DNA of 64,000 bases from Dioszegia crocea (Eukaryota; Basidiomycota; Tremellomycetes; Tremellales; Bulleribasidiaceae): assembly GCA_001600615.1 (NCBI GenBank), contig BCKK01000003.1:1784181-1848180 (forward strand). Reading direction: 5' to 3'. This document shows positions 23,427-37,852 of the stretch, piece after piece (position 1 is the stretch's first letter; each line of letters opens with the position of its first letter). The translations under genes were made by a program, and so were the position numbers. The notes below the pieces were generated by a model, which saw only the letters and a program-made list of their open reading frames with translations, searched no databases and had not been told where the DNA came from.

Positions 23427-23966
23427 AAACTCTGCCTAGCCTTAAGAAAGTGGTCAAACCACCCCCCACGGCCCGCCCTCTTGACCTGATTCCAGCGCTA
23501 TTTGGGCCAAACAAAGATCGACAGGCATTGAGACCTGGGCCAGGAAAGATCGACATCCCTTCCACCTCACACCCTCCTATCGACCATGTCCTGCAGACCG
23601 AGATGACGAGGTAACGAATCACGCGCGCCCTCCCCTTGCTCCGTGCCCGCCAAGCTCCAAGTTGAGTTTTTCGCCACTTTGCACTGACGCCCCAGTCAGA
23701 TCTGCATCCGGTCTCACGTGCAGAGTGGGTATGCATCCGATAATCAGCTCTTATCAGGCCGAGGTTCGGCATCCGAATCGTCATCTTCACCCTTGCCACT
23801 TTCCTCGGAGCGTTGTAAGCTCTGCTGGGGCCTGGGCCTGGGCCTGGACGGAGGGAAAGGCTGGACCGAGTCTGAAAAGAACGTTCGCCGTAACCTGACC
23901 GCCTTGGGCCTCACGAACGGGGTCACTCTTCCTTCCCTTGAATTCTCGGTCGGGCTGTGCCCATGA
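23427..23966 (+). CDS. Putative 3' exons of an unrecognised spliced gene
   Basis: Two exon-like blocks join in frame over a well-formed intron. The first (about 23427-23611) encodes LDLIPALFGPNKDRQ and ends TSHPPIDHVLQTEMTR. The intron starts GTAACG and ends CACTGACGCCCCAG near 23696. The second block encodes ICIRSHVQSGYASDNQLLSG, a serine run, CKLCWGLGLGLDGGKGW and EKNVRRNLTALGLTNGV, with a stop at 23964-23966. Codon texture and the canonical CTGAC-AG intron favour a real gene. I could not find its start or its family, and an in-frame TAA just upstream of 23427 means an earlier intron is needed. Confidence 0.3.
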
Positions 23967-24128
23967 CAGTCTTACTCTACGCTAGCTCCAGGACCCCAAG
24001 AGTCTGAACCTAATCATGGATGTTCGCTATATCCAGCAAGTACTAATACATCATTCCCCTCACGAATTATACCCAAAATAACCCCCTGGCGAATCCCCCA
24101 CCCGACCCCATCCTTCCCTAAGTCCAGC

Positions 24129-27198
<3,070 letters not shown>

Positions 27199-27539
27199 GG
27201 TGAGTAGATTGTGCTGGGGTGGAATAGGGTTGTAGATGGATATAGGAGGGAGGGGAAAACGCGAGATTTGAGACATACGCGTCGAGGACGCGCCGAGCCA
27301 GGGGCGGGATCTGCCGCTAAAGTTCCGTCGGAAGCTTGGGGTTGAGCGGTGATGGCCGCCGAGTGTGGGGCTCCAGCCTGTCTGTTCTAGAGCCTTCGAT
27401 GGGCGAGCCTCTCTTGCCTTGACATTCATTCCTCTACATATCAAACGGAGGAGCAACAGCGCAGACACAGTCCCAGCAAGGCGCATAGATATATTACGAA
27501 ATATCCAATCCACCGAACTTGGAATCATCAAAATCGACC
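27199..27539. promoter_or_regulatory. Divergent MCM3-STI1 promoter
   Basis: This 341-base region serves both genes. ACGCGT at 27277-27282 is the MCB core recognised by MBF-type G1/S factors, 79 bases upstream of the MCM3 start; further CGCG-containing words lie nearby. TTCTAGAGCCTTC at 27385-27397 fits the heat-shock-element pattern TTCnnGAAnnTTC with one mismatch and lies about 145 bases upstream of STI1, a chaperone gene. Both functional readings are inferred from the known regulation of these families. Confidence 0.5.
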
Positions 27540-29786
27540 ATGTCTGACGTGAGTTACCCCCTTGTCATTCCCCTGATTTGTCGGCTCAACTGACTCTCCC
27601 AGTCCGCTGCCATCAAAGCCGAGGCCAACAAGGCTTTCGCCGCTAAGGACTACCCCGCTGCCGTCAAGCTCTACTCGGATGGAATAGCTATTGACGGCTC
27701 CAACCATGTTTTATACTCCAACAGGTCGGCCGCAAAGAGTGGGATGAAGGATTACCAGGGTGCACTTGAAGATGCCGAGAAGGTACGCTATACGATACTG
27801 TTTGACGGCAACATCTCAAACACAGCTTACACTACAGTGTATCGAGATTCTGCCTTCCTTCGCCAAGGGCTTCGCCAGAAAAGGTGCAGCTCTCCACGGT
27901 CTCCGCCGCTATCCCGACGCTGTCATGGCGTACGAAGCCGGCCTACAATCCGATGCCGCCGACGCATCATGCAAGAAGGGTCTAGCCGAGGTCCAGCGAG
28001 CAATGGACGATTCACCCGAGAACCCCTTCGGCGCCGGTGGAGGTGGAGATGGATCCGAATTTGGCCTAGGCAAGATGTTCAGTGATCCTGGATTGATTTC
28101 GAAATTGCAGCAAAACCCCAAGACACGGGATGCAATGAGGGATCCGGCATTCATGGCTAGGATCCAAGGTCTGCAGAGGGGTGGAGGAGGAGGGATGGGG
28201 GCGGATATGTTGAGTGATCCTAGGATGTTGTCGGTTTTGGGTGTGGCAATGGGCGTGGATATCGTGAGTTACCCCTAGTGCTGTTTTATTTGAGATTAGC
28301 TGACATGGTAGGACGCAATGGAACGACCCGAAGGTTCCAACGAGATGCCTCCTGGAGTCAAAACTCAGCCATCCTCCGAATCGTCCAAACCATCCAGCTC
28401 GACTCCTTCGTCATCTACCCCCAAACCCGCCGCTCCTCCCGCACAGGAAGAGGACGTAGTAATGGAGGATGACGAAGATGCCAAGTTGAAGAAGGAGGCC
28501 GATGAGCTCAAGGCAAAGGGAACCGTAGCGTACAAGGCGCGGAAATTTGACGAGGCCGAGGAGCTATATTCCAAGGCGTGGGAAACGTGGGGCAAGGACA
28601 TCACCTATTTGACGAATTTGACTGGTAAGTCTTCTTCTCTCGCGTCCGGGTCGTCGCTGATCTTTCACAGCTGTGTATTTCGAGAAGGGCGAATATCAGA
28701 AATGTATCGAGACATGCGAGAAGGCAGCAGAGGAGGCTCGAGAATTACGCGTAGATTACAAGACTTACGCCAAGTGAGTTGCATCCTCTTCAAATCCTTT
28801 TTCGTGAGTAAAAGCTGACGTTATCAGGGTATACGGACGCTTGGGTAACGCCTACCAAAAGCTAAATGACCTGCCCAACGCAATCAAATTCTACTCCAAA
28901 TCCTTGACTGAGCACCGTACACCTGAAATCCTCGGTAAACTGCGCGAAGCCGAAAAGACCAAGATTGAAGCGGATAAACAGGCGTATATCAACCCTGAGC
29001 TTGCGGAAGTTGCACGAGGCGAAGGAAATGAGGCGTTTAAGAAGGGTGACTTTGCCGGTGCGGTCAAGCATTACACTGAGGCTATTAAGCGACAGCCGTA
29101 AGTTGCCCCGCCCCTAGCCCCGTCGCATGGAAGAGAGGATAATCAGCTTACGCCCACAGGACCGATCCCCGAGCATACAACAACCGAGCTACATGCTACA
29201 CTAAACTCCTCGCCTTCCCCGAGGCTCTCAAAGATGCCGAATCAGCCATCAAGATTGACCCCAACTTCATCAAGGCGTATGTCCGCAAATCGATCGTGCA
29301 GACGGGTATGAAGGAGCATGCGAAGGCTTTGGAGACGCTCCAGTTGGCCACGGAGAAGGATGTTGAGAAGAAGGTTAGTCAAACCCACGGCATATCTTTC
29401 CTACCCCTTGCCTCTACCTGCCAGTCCCACCTTCCTTTACACATCTGCTCGGAACAACGGCTGATACCCATAGCACACGCGCGAAATCGAAACCAACATG
29501 CAAAAAGCAATGCAAGAAATGAACCAGGAGCGCGCAGGCGAGACGGATGAGCAGACATACCAACGTGCTCTGCGTGATCCGGAGATTCAAGAAATCATGG
29601 GTGATCCCCTCATGCGCCAGATCTTGTCGGATGCGCAGCAGGACCCAAGGGCGCTAAGGGATCACATGAAGAACCCTATGGTCAGTTATGCCTTCGAAAC
29701 CCTCTATTGTGGCAAAAAGCTGACTTTGACAGATTGCGCAAAAGATTCAAAAGTTGACGAATGCTGGGATCATCAGGACGCGATAA
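27540..29786 (+). CDS. STI1: Hsp70/Hsp90 co-chaperone Sti1 (Hop)
   Basis: An adaptor that links Hsp70 to Hsp90. ATG 27540 encodes MSD; the first intron joins it to SAAIKAEANKAFAAKDYPAA, the opening of TPR1. Next is DP1, with repeated DPxM-type motifs (LSDPRMLSVLG). TPR2A starts EADELKAKGTVAYKARKFDE, and TPR2B starts ARGEGNEAFKKGDFAGAVKH. DP2 contains RALRDPEIQEIMGDPLMRQI. The final exon is IAQKIQKLTNAGIIRTR, with the stop at 29784-29786. Domain order and length (about 580 residues) match yeast Sti1. About eight introns are needed, with acceptors such as CTGACTCTCCCAG. It is cytosolic. Confidence 0.95.
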
Positions 29787-30048
29787 GGGCGGAGGTAGGA
29801 GAAGGTAGGAGGTGGTGTTGAACGGAGAACAAGGGGTGATGCTAGCTATACTCTATTTCGAGGAATGGATTGTGCTCTCAGAAGGCTCAGAGGGGAGTAA
29901 TCATACATCTGAGGGCTGGCATCATTAGGGCAACCAAACTCGGGGCTGCTATCAAAGCAGACCCACCTTCCAGACCGTGATCATAACAGCGTACTCATGG
30001 ATGCACCACCACCATCTACTAATCATCCAGCTCTCTTCTCAGCAAAAC

Positions 30049-30796
30049 CTACACGCCATCCTTCCACGCAGCCTTCTCAGCCCTTGTATTCCCTTCCAGC
30101 TGCTTCTTCTGATCCCCCGTAACCATCCCCACAACGCTCTCAACTTTCCCCTTGACCCCCTCAACACTAGGCACAGGGACCGAAAGCACGCTATCTGACG
30201 TTCCCTGGTTGAACTTCCACTGAGCAGATTCAGCCTCGGTGTTTCCGCGTGATTGGAGAGATTGATCGCCTGTGATATAACCTGCAGCCCTAAGATCGTC
30301 AGCCCTTCTCTTACCTTCTATGGAGAATCCCGGGATGATAGGGCAAGGCCAAAGACCAACTTACGATTTCAATTTCCCAACTCCGGAATCTACAACAGCC
30401 TCTGCCGCTTGTCGTCTTTTCGCATCATTCACTTCTCGTTTTCCAGCCTCGGTAAGTCCTGTACCTGATTCAATCCACCCTGAGGAGTTTGCAGCTTCGG
30501 GGAGAACGGATCCTATTGCCTGTGTGGATTAGCAACATGTACGAGTACGCGTACGTCAAGACAGGGTAGGACTGGTTTTGAGAGATCTTGGTGGTGGTGG
30601 AAGGGACTGACTGTGTACACTGCTCCTTGTGCGGCCTAAGTATCGTCAGCGCCCAGACTACCACTATGCAGACTCCGAACGCATGGTCGGGGCGTGATAT
30701 TGAGAGTTATTGACTGACCTTGAGCTGACCTCCGACTTGGGTAGGCTGATACTCCTTCGCGAGCTCTTCTCTGCTTTTGCCTTCTGATTCAGACAT
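30049..30796 (-). CDS. CsbD-like / cruciform-DNA-recognition-type stress protein
   Basis: A small hydrophilic protein of the CsbD-like group, which in fungi includes 'mismatched base pair and cruciform DNA recognition' proteins. ATG 30794-30796 opens MSESEGKSREELAKEYQPT and continues QVGGQLK across an intron to AAQGAVYTAIGSVLPE. The C-terminal exon carries two typical units: AAGYITGDQSLQSRGNTEAE and VVGMVTGDQKKQLEGNTRAE. It ends AAWKDGV, with the stop at 30049-30051. Four or so introns interrupt it. Function is poorly known; members are often stress-induced. A TGACGTCA site and a CCAAT box lie about 150 bases upstream. Confidence 0.7.
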
Positions 30797-31203
30797 CTCA
30801 AATTCGTGTTGCACTGCAAATTGGAGGGGGCGCAATCTATCTGATGTTCTTGAGGTGGCTTGCGGCAGGCTGTAATGTAGTGTGAAGGGTCAAACATGGT
30901 TGAGTGGACAAGCGAGCTCAACAGCAGTCTGAGATCTGAAACATGACGTCATCAGCCAATCAGCCTGTTGCGACAGTGAGTGATGGACGACTCGAGCTGG
31001 ACATCAGAACATTCGTGGCATGCAGGTGACATCGACAAAAGTATACACAGACTCTAGCAGACTAGGATCGAAAAGACTATAAATGCAGCAAGATTCCAAA
31101 CAATCACGACCCAATGGCCAACCCAACAACACCCAGTACCCACTATCCAATCCTCTCGCCCGACCTCAGGCCTCAACGCTCACCCCCGCTCATGCCTTAC
31201 AGA
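30797..31203. promoter_or_regulatory. Upstream region of the CsbD-like gene with CRE and CCAAT
   Basis: TGACGTCA lies at 30944-30951, followed at once by AGCCAATCAG. Both are strong consensus sites for bZIP and CCAAT-binding factors. The right side is the 3' flank of the RGS gene. No gene was seen. Confidence 0.45.
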
Positions 31204-33552
31204 TTACATTCCCATAGCTCTCCGTTCCTTCAGAGCAGCCTCTTTCTCATTAGCAGCCTAGACCTATCAGCTTGATATCCTACAAAGATCTTGGGGTACA
31301 AAGAGCTCACCTGAGAAATGGTCAAATACGCCTTGGTAGGACTCGGCAGCATATCCTCTGGCCCTAGACCCATCGCTGTCGCCCGCTCGATACTGAGATG
31401 TGTGGCACGCGATACCATACCCCCTAGTTCCTTTTCATTTTGCTCATTGTATTCGAACAGGCTTCGGGCGAGAGTGAGAAACTGGATATCAGCAGTGTAC
31501 GAGGAGGCCATGTTATATCGGGGAAGAAGAGAGGAGGGAGAGAATTGGATCTGAGAGACATGAGGATGGAGAGAGAAGGAAGACTCACCCGATCAGTCTT
31601 GACGAACTTGGGTACACTATCCGTCGCCATCAATCTGAATATGTATCCCTGAATCCTTTCGTAGAGCTTCACCATAGTCTGTAGTTGACTTGCGTGCAGG
31701 GCATTGCCTACGCCCGGCTCGATATGCCCTTTGATGCCTGCATCCTTATCCGAGGTGACTTGGGTCATGTAAGAGATGAGCTCGCCTCGGAGTCCGTGGT
31801 CGATGTTTAGTTCACATGGCGAGGCGGGGGCAAGATAGGCTGGGGTGTCAGCAAGATCCTTCTCTGGGACGAGAACCAGAGGTATGAATGAGAGGATGAA
31901 GCGGGCAAAGACAAAGACTCACTGTTATAAATGACAAAAGCCATAGCGATCAAATCCCCCTGATGCTTCTCCATAGCAGCATGACCTTGCGCCTTCTGAC
32001 CTTTACTAGCCGCAACCGCCGCAGGACTCGCCGCTGCTGAACTCGTAGTATTAAACCTTCTTTTAAAATCTTGCACATCAAGCCAAAAGCTAAGATTCTC
32101 CTCGCAGAAATTTGTCCTCAAGAACTCTCGGAACAAACTCCTCAACGCCGGCTCATCCAGAATCTGCTTCAAACGCGCAGTATGTGAATCTTTCGTATGC
32201 CCCTCTTTGTCCAAGAGAGGTTCGGCGTGCGCCGTGACGCTGATTGAAGGTCGAGAATCGGAACCTTCATTGACTTGTCGAGTGGATGTAGAGGGATTAG
32301 GGGATGAACGGATTGTTGCGGGTTCGGATGATTTGGAAGTTTCGAGGTAGGGGCCCGAAGTGGATATCCATCGTCCGGCAATCATTCCTTCTCGTGTGAA
32401 TTTGTAGATTGCTTTATCGGTTGCTCGGAATTCTCCATCTGCCTATGACCATCAGCAACATTCAAGCGGGCGTAGAGACTACTCACCATAGCTGCCCCGG
32501 CACCACCACCTGCTCCGCCACCCTTCACCTGAGCGATCGAATTCCCCTCCTTGACCTTGCCCTTATCACTGACCAGCGCAATAAGTCCATACCTCACAAA
32601 CTGCGCCGCCATCTCACCCGCCTCATCCTGCCCCACCGCCGTCGTATAATCCAATAACCACAGCATGGCGTTATTCGCCGTAAAGTGATATTCACTCCCC
32701 TTATCTCCACCCGTAACTTTCCGCACCGGCACACCTTGTCCCCGATCGACATCGTCCGGCCCCGGCTTATCCGACGTTCGGGTATACCACCGTTGTTGAT
32801 ATTGACTCGCCAATTCGTCTTCGGAGACTTTAGCGATATTGGGTTCTTTACCCGCAAATCGTCGGAAAAGAACCTCCAGTACAGATTTGGTCACCATAAT
32901 CTCATCATCGCCTAACCTTCTTTCGAGATGAAGGAGTTTCATACAGATGGGTTGACTGGCAAAGATGGTGAGGAGATGATCGCTGGATATCCCATTTTTG
33001 GTGATGAACCTTTCGAGGATGTGTAGACCTTTGGCAGTGATCATGTAGACACCACGATCTTTGAAATTGGTAGCTAGGAGGTCGGTAGCGTTTTCGATCA
33101 GGTGGGATTCGAGGAAATGTTGACAGATCCCTTTGGCCATCTCGCGCGTCATGGAGAAGGTGGTGGTTGTGGTGGTGGTTATGATGCGGGAGGGATCTTT
33201 GGGGTCGGCGGAGCGATTGGATTGGGAGAATTTAAGGGAGGCGAGGTTGCTGCAGGCTTCGTCGCTGGAGTGTCAGCTATGTGGCGTGGAGATCTCAGAA
33301 GTAGAACGGATTTAAAGGGGAGAAACGGAAGGAGCCTAGAACTCACGTCGTGAAGCTATTAGGGTATATCTTGAAGAAGTTCCGATGTGTCTCCAGCTTA
33401 AGAGACACTACCAAAGTGGCGAAAAGATCATGTGTATCCTATACCATCAGCCTCCGACCAATTTCGATTCTCCCCTTCAGCCAGACACTCACCTTGACGA
33501 AAGGCCGACCACGCCGGGTGGTCTTCATCATATGGCTCTGGGACGTGGACAT
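31204..33552 (-). CDS. DEP-RGS regulator of G-protein signalling (Sst2/FlbA/Crg1 type)
   Basis: A GTPase-activating protein for G-alpha subunits. ATG 33550-33552 opens MSTSQSHMMKTTRRGRPF. The second exon (DTHDLFATLVVSLKLETHRN) begins the fungal DEP tandem. DEP-type motifs continue with GICQHFLESHLIENATDLLA and ANNAMLWLLDYTTAVGQDEA. The RGS domain starts RLKQILDEPALRSLFREFL and continues TNFCEENLSFWLDVQDFKRR. Its distal half includes HASQLQTMVKLYERIQGYIF and PKFVKTDR. It ends ERRAMGM at stop 31204-31206. About 650-700 residues and the DEP-DEP-RGS order match fungal pheromone-pathway or asexual-development RGS proteins. Which G-alpha it acts on cannot be read from sequence. Its 5' flank is unusually long (1.3 kb). 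Confidence 0.9.
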
Positions 33553-34842
33553 TGTAAGTCCAAGTATCGGGTGGGGGGGTGGAGAGAAGGGGAGGGGGGA
33601 AGGGTAGATGATGAAGGCGAGAGAAAGGGTTTATCGACAGTTGGGGAACAATAGGCGGCAAATATGGGTAAGATCGGGCGTTTCAAAGGAGGCCGAAGTG
33701 CCACTTGAGCGTTTTATTATATCGTCGGATCTTGTGATGAAAATCTGCGCAAAGGGAGGGACGAAGGGAATACCGGTAGGATTACAATAGATGGATAGAT
33801 GAAAGATGATCGGTCCGGTGCCTTTCGCCCTTATCCCCTTCTCTCCAATCAATAGGGGAAAGGACGACGGGGATGAAACGTCTGCTCCTTGTCGACGAGG
33901 ATGAGTGTGTGCGTGTGGAAAGGGGTTGTCGACTTCAAACTTCAAGCTTTGGGGCTTTTAGAGTTTTCGGCTGATGCGCCTGGGAAGATCAGCGTGGACT
34001 TTAGAAGGGTGGAATAGGGTGTGAGGGGTATGGCAGTGGGAGGATACGCGACGGGGCTGGAATGTCTCAGATGTGAGAGTGGCGCCTGCCACATCCGCCA
34101 CTTATGGATGGATAGGGGATTTGATCAGTCCAGATGGGTGGAAGGGGATGGTCCGAGCGCCCTCAAACGGATATTGCAGCAGAAAGTTAAACTCACTGTC
34201 TGATGGCAGAGCAACAAGATTCGATGCTATCAAAGGTTCTATTCGGATCAGTGCCAAGTCAAGACCTTCTAGACTGTATTTGAACTTACCTTTGCTATGG
34301 TTTCGGGTCAGATGACGGGGCGAGTGAAAGGGCACAGTGCCGAAGTTGATTGGACGGGTGAAGGGCCTGGCTTTCGACAATCCTGTAGCAGGTCAAAGAA
34401 GACTCGACCGTTGGTCGATGTATGTGCGAAAAAGGAAGAGGTCTGCATGTCAGTCCAATGTTTCATCTCATAGCCTGTCGATCCCTTCCCTCAAGGAACC
34501 ATCAGCCCCAGGGAGTGACAGACCCGAGGAGGACAAAAGGCGCTTGGGGCCAAAGGGAAGGACGCGTTTCAGATTTTGGGTTTGGGCTGGGTTTACGGCA
34601 TCACCCAGCGTTGTCTGTCTGTCAATTGCGCAGTACTGTGCGAGTTCAGCACTTGAGATCTTGAAAACTGGGGACAAAGCACGAGGTATAAGAGAAGTAT
34701 AACAGGAGAGGCTAGCATAGACCAATTGATCTGAATATCCCGAAGCTTAAGCTGGCGTATCTATCAAATACCCCAATATATCCCCTTGTTGCAGATCCCC
34801 TTATGACCCAAGCTCCGTCCGTCCGCCGATCTCAGTCCTCCT
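33553..34842. other. Long upstream region of the RGS gene
   Basis: This 1.3-kb stretch has no convincing exon on either strand. It separates the RGS start from the 3' end of the Ash2-like gene. It is probably promoter and leader for the RGS gene, whose relatives are tightly regulated. Confidence 0.35.
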
Positions 34843-37337
34843 CTAATCTTCTTCCTCCTTCCTCCCCAAACCGTCCTGTAGCCCCCAAACAATCGCTCCA
34901 GACTGAGCCTGACCATACTCCTCATCCATCTCTCCTTCAGCATCCGCATCCGCATCCGTCTCACCACCCGCCATTTCCTCATCTACCTCTCCCTCCGCAT
35001 CTGCATCTACATCGGTCGCTATCTCCTCTCCTTCCCTTTCCCTCTGGCCATAATTATCTCCAGGCTCAAGGTGAGATCCTGACCCTGACCCAACTCTATC
35101 GGCCATATCGACATCTCGGCCAAACCCCTTATCCACCTCTGGCGTATCTGCAGGCATCGCTCCACCCGGTCCATCCATCTCCGCTCTCCCCTTTGACTTC
35201 CCCTTCGCCACCGCTTTACCCTTCCCCTTCGCCTTAGGCCTCCCTTTACCCTTCTTCACCTTGACCATCCCGAGTGGCGCGGCACTATCATACCCCGCCG
35301 GCGTACTGGGTGCGGGCGACCCCCTCGAACTCCCAGCCACACTAGACAAGTCATGTCTGAGGCGATCGACAAGAGGGTACGTGCCGTCCATCTCGATATC
35401 CCCCTCAGCGTCGATCTCGGCGTCACCTTCGGCATCGGCATCGGCGTCAATGTGTACATGACCCTTATTAGAGCGTTGCTTGCCGATATCAGCCGACGCC
35501 ATTGCCCTGGAGCTAGGACTGGTAGCGGAGGTAGGTTCGGGCGATGTCGACCGAGGGGTAACCGGACCCGAAGCCAGATTAAGCTTAGACGATATCGACG
35601 GTGTTGGCGTTCCCATCCCGCCTTTCTTCCCTTTGCCACTATTCCCACTGAGCGGACTCCCACCCACCCCTCCCGCCTTCTTCCCATTACCTGCAACTTT
35701 CGCCTTAGCCGCTGCCTTTTTGGCCAACTTAATCTCCAACGCCTCAGTCTTCAACCGATCAATCTCCACATCCAAGATTAACTGCTCGCTCATCTCCCTT
35801 TCTTCCTTCTCGTCCAACTCCCTCTCTTCTTGGACGTACTCTGCCCATCGCTCCGACATTGCCCTCGCCCCTACCTCCTCGGGCGGTGGGAAGTCAAAAG
35901 TAGGACCGAAGTTCATCCTAAATTTTCCTCGTCCAAAACACGATACCATTGGATAATAACCCAGTGTTCCATCATCCCCCATCTCTTCCTTCTCTGCCGG
36001 TATCGATGAGGGTTTCTTGGTGACCGGAGGTGGTAGTGGTGGAAGAGGTAGATAGTCGTATATATCCTCAAAGGCATTCCCAAGTGAAACACCGTTGATG
36101 AAGTATTCAATCCGGGATCCTGGGATCCGTTCCAACTCCCTAAATGTCGGAGGAGGTGGGATCTCCATCGCCTCCTGCTTCTTCTCCCCTGCCTTCTTCT
36201 TTGTATTCTTCGTTTTCTTCCCCTTCGCACCATTCCCCATCGGACCCTCAACCTTATCATCCCCTCCATTGGCCGCTGCCTTAGCTGCCAATTCCGCGTC
36301 TAACTTCGCCTGCGCATATTTCCCATCCCGATCGACCAGTGCCTCCATCTCCTTTGAAACTGGATATTCATCCATTTCAAGGTATAGCTGTCCCTTGAAT
36401 CGTAGTCGTATACGCTTCCGGTGATGTTCGACAGAGGTCGATTCTCGGTCTTTAGGATGTTGGATTGAGCGTTTCGGGATATGGATAAGACATCCCACAA
36501 CATCACCCGTTCCGAATCCCGCCATGCCCGACTTAGTGGCGTATTTCGCCGGACGGGAAGCGTGAACTTTGTCCCCGCCTACATCGCGTAGACCATACGC
36601 GTACCCGTCGGCACCGACAGGTGCGTCCAATCCCGCCTCTCTTCTTCCCCAGCCTATCCGGACATGCGCATTACCCGCATCGCCTCCAGACCCCTTTGAC
36701 GCCCCGGATTGGGCATGACCACGCAGAACTGTCGCTTCGAAATACCATGTACCTTCGCGGACGCCTACGCTCGCGCGTCCTGATCGGAAGCCGCGGTCGG
36801 TGGTAGCTGTCATGGCGTCCGAGGAGAGGCGGAGGAAGTGGGAGCGATCAAGCCATGAGAGGTGCACAGGGGGTGTAGGTGGGGGAAATGGGATGGTGCG
36901 GTAGAAAGGGTAATGTTCGGAAGGAGAGATTGTGGGTGATGGACGGCAAGGAAAGTATCGATAGGCTAGACACAAGTGAGTAGTCATTACGCGGTATAGA
37001 CTTTGGCTAACTCACCATTCTTAGTCATGGGTAGATCTGTCCAGATGTAACATTCATCCCCGCACTCAGTCCCATCCCCACTTCCAGGCTGGATCACCCC
37101 GGGCTTTGCAGTCGCTCGATCTTCATCAATCTTCCCTACTCCTAGACTTTGAGACAGAGCCAAAGATTGAGATGCGACAGGACCAGGAGTGGCGGAGTCT
37201 GACAGGCGTGATGGACCGCCGAGAGGCTCAGAGGGTACGGGCGATGATGGCGGGTGAAGCGAGTACGCAGCGGTAGGTGCTGGCGTGGATGACTGAGAGG
37301 AGGCCGAGGGGGAGAGCTTCCGCCTCTTGAAGGCCAT
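34843..37337 (-). CDS. Ash2/Bre2-like COMPASS subunit (SPRY domain)
   Basis: A subunit of the Set1/COMPASS histone H3K4 methyltransferase complex. ATG 37335-37337 opens MAFKRRKLSPSASSQSS, followed by a short disordered part and CYIWTDLPMTKN. One intron leads to AYRYFPCRPSPTISPSEHYP and WLDRSHFLRLSSDAMTATTD. The SPRY core then has FRSGRASVGVREGTWYFEAT, HVRIGWGRREAGLDAPVGAD and GYAYGLRD, the classic Ash2/Bre2 signatures. A lysine-rich insertion splits the SPRY domain before RIEYFINGVSLGNAFEDIYD and MVSCFGRGKFRMNFGPTFDF. The C-terminus is long and disordered, with repeated DADAEGE-type acidic units, ending at 34843-34845. An in-frame upstream ATG at 37497-37499 would add 54 residues. No PHD finger was seen. 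Confidence 0.85.
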
Positions 37338-37852
37338 GTCTGGGTATATGAGGCTGTGATCAAAGGAGAGGTCTGATGAGAGGTCAAGTGATATGGAACT
37401 TTTGGCTTGTGCCGACGCGCCTGTTTCAAAACAGAAACCACCGTGGGAAAGTGGCCCTTTCCAGTGGTTCTTGACCCAAGGCAGCTCTGAGACATGCATG
37501 GTTCACTATACCTGTGAGCAGGCAGAAGGGATGCAGAGAGGTGTCACTCCCTTGCACTGCTACACCTTGCAGATGCTTGTTGGGAAGCCTCACAGCCAAA
37601 CATAATGGCAGACCGGACCCAACCCGGCAAATGGTCCGACGGGGGATATCAGGATGCTTCTCTTCTTTCCGCCGAATACATCCCGACCCCTTCTATATAA
37701 GGTCTACCTCGAGGGAACTCCGCTCTTTCCCCCGTTGATACTTCGATCTCATCATCTATCGTTGTCTCAGCAAGAAGGACACAGTAGGTACTGCCCTTCC
37801 CCACGCCGATTCCAACAACTCGTCCCATCCCACCCACATCACTCCAGCTATC
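37338..37852. promoter_or_regulatory. Divergent promoter, Ash2-like / polyol dehydrogenase
   Basis: This 515-base spacer holds a TATA-like CTATATAAGG at about 37694-37703, correctly placed about 155 bases upstream of the dehydrogenase ATG. No coding sequence is assigned. Confidence 0.4.

Noticed and set aside
23828..23850. GGGCCT tandem repeat
   Set aside because: It falls inside the putative exon as Gly-Leu codons (GLGLGL) and needs no separate explanation.
33607..34725. Several overlapping frames of 60-120 codons upstream of the RGS gene
   Set aside because: They lack conserved motifs, overlap each other on both strands and have no matching splice pattern. They fit GC-rich non-coding DNA.
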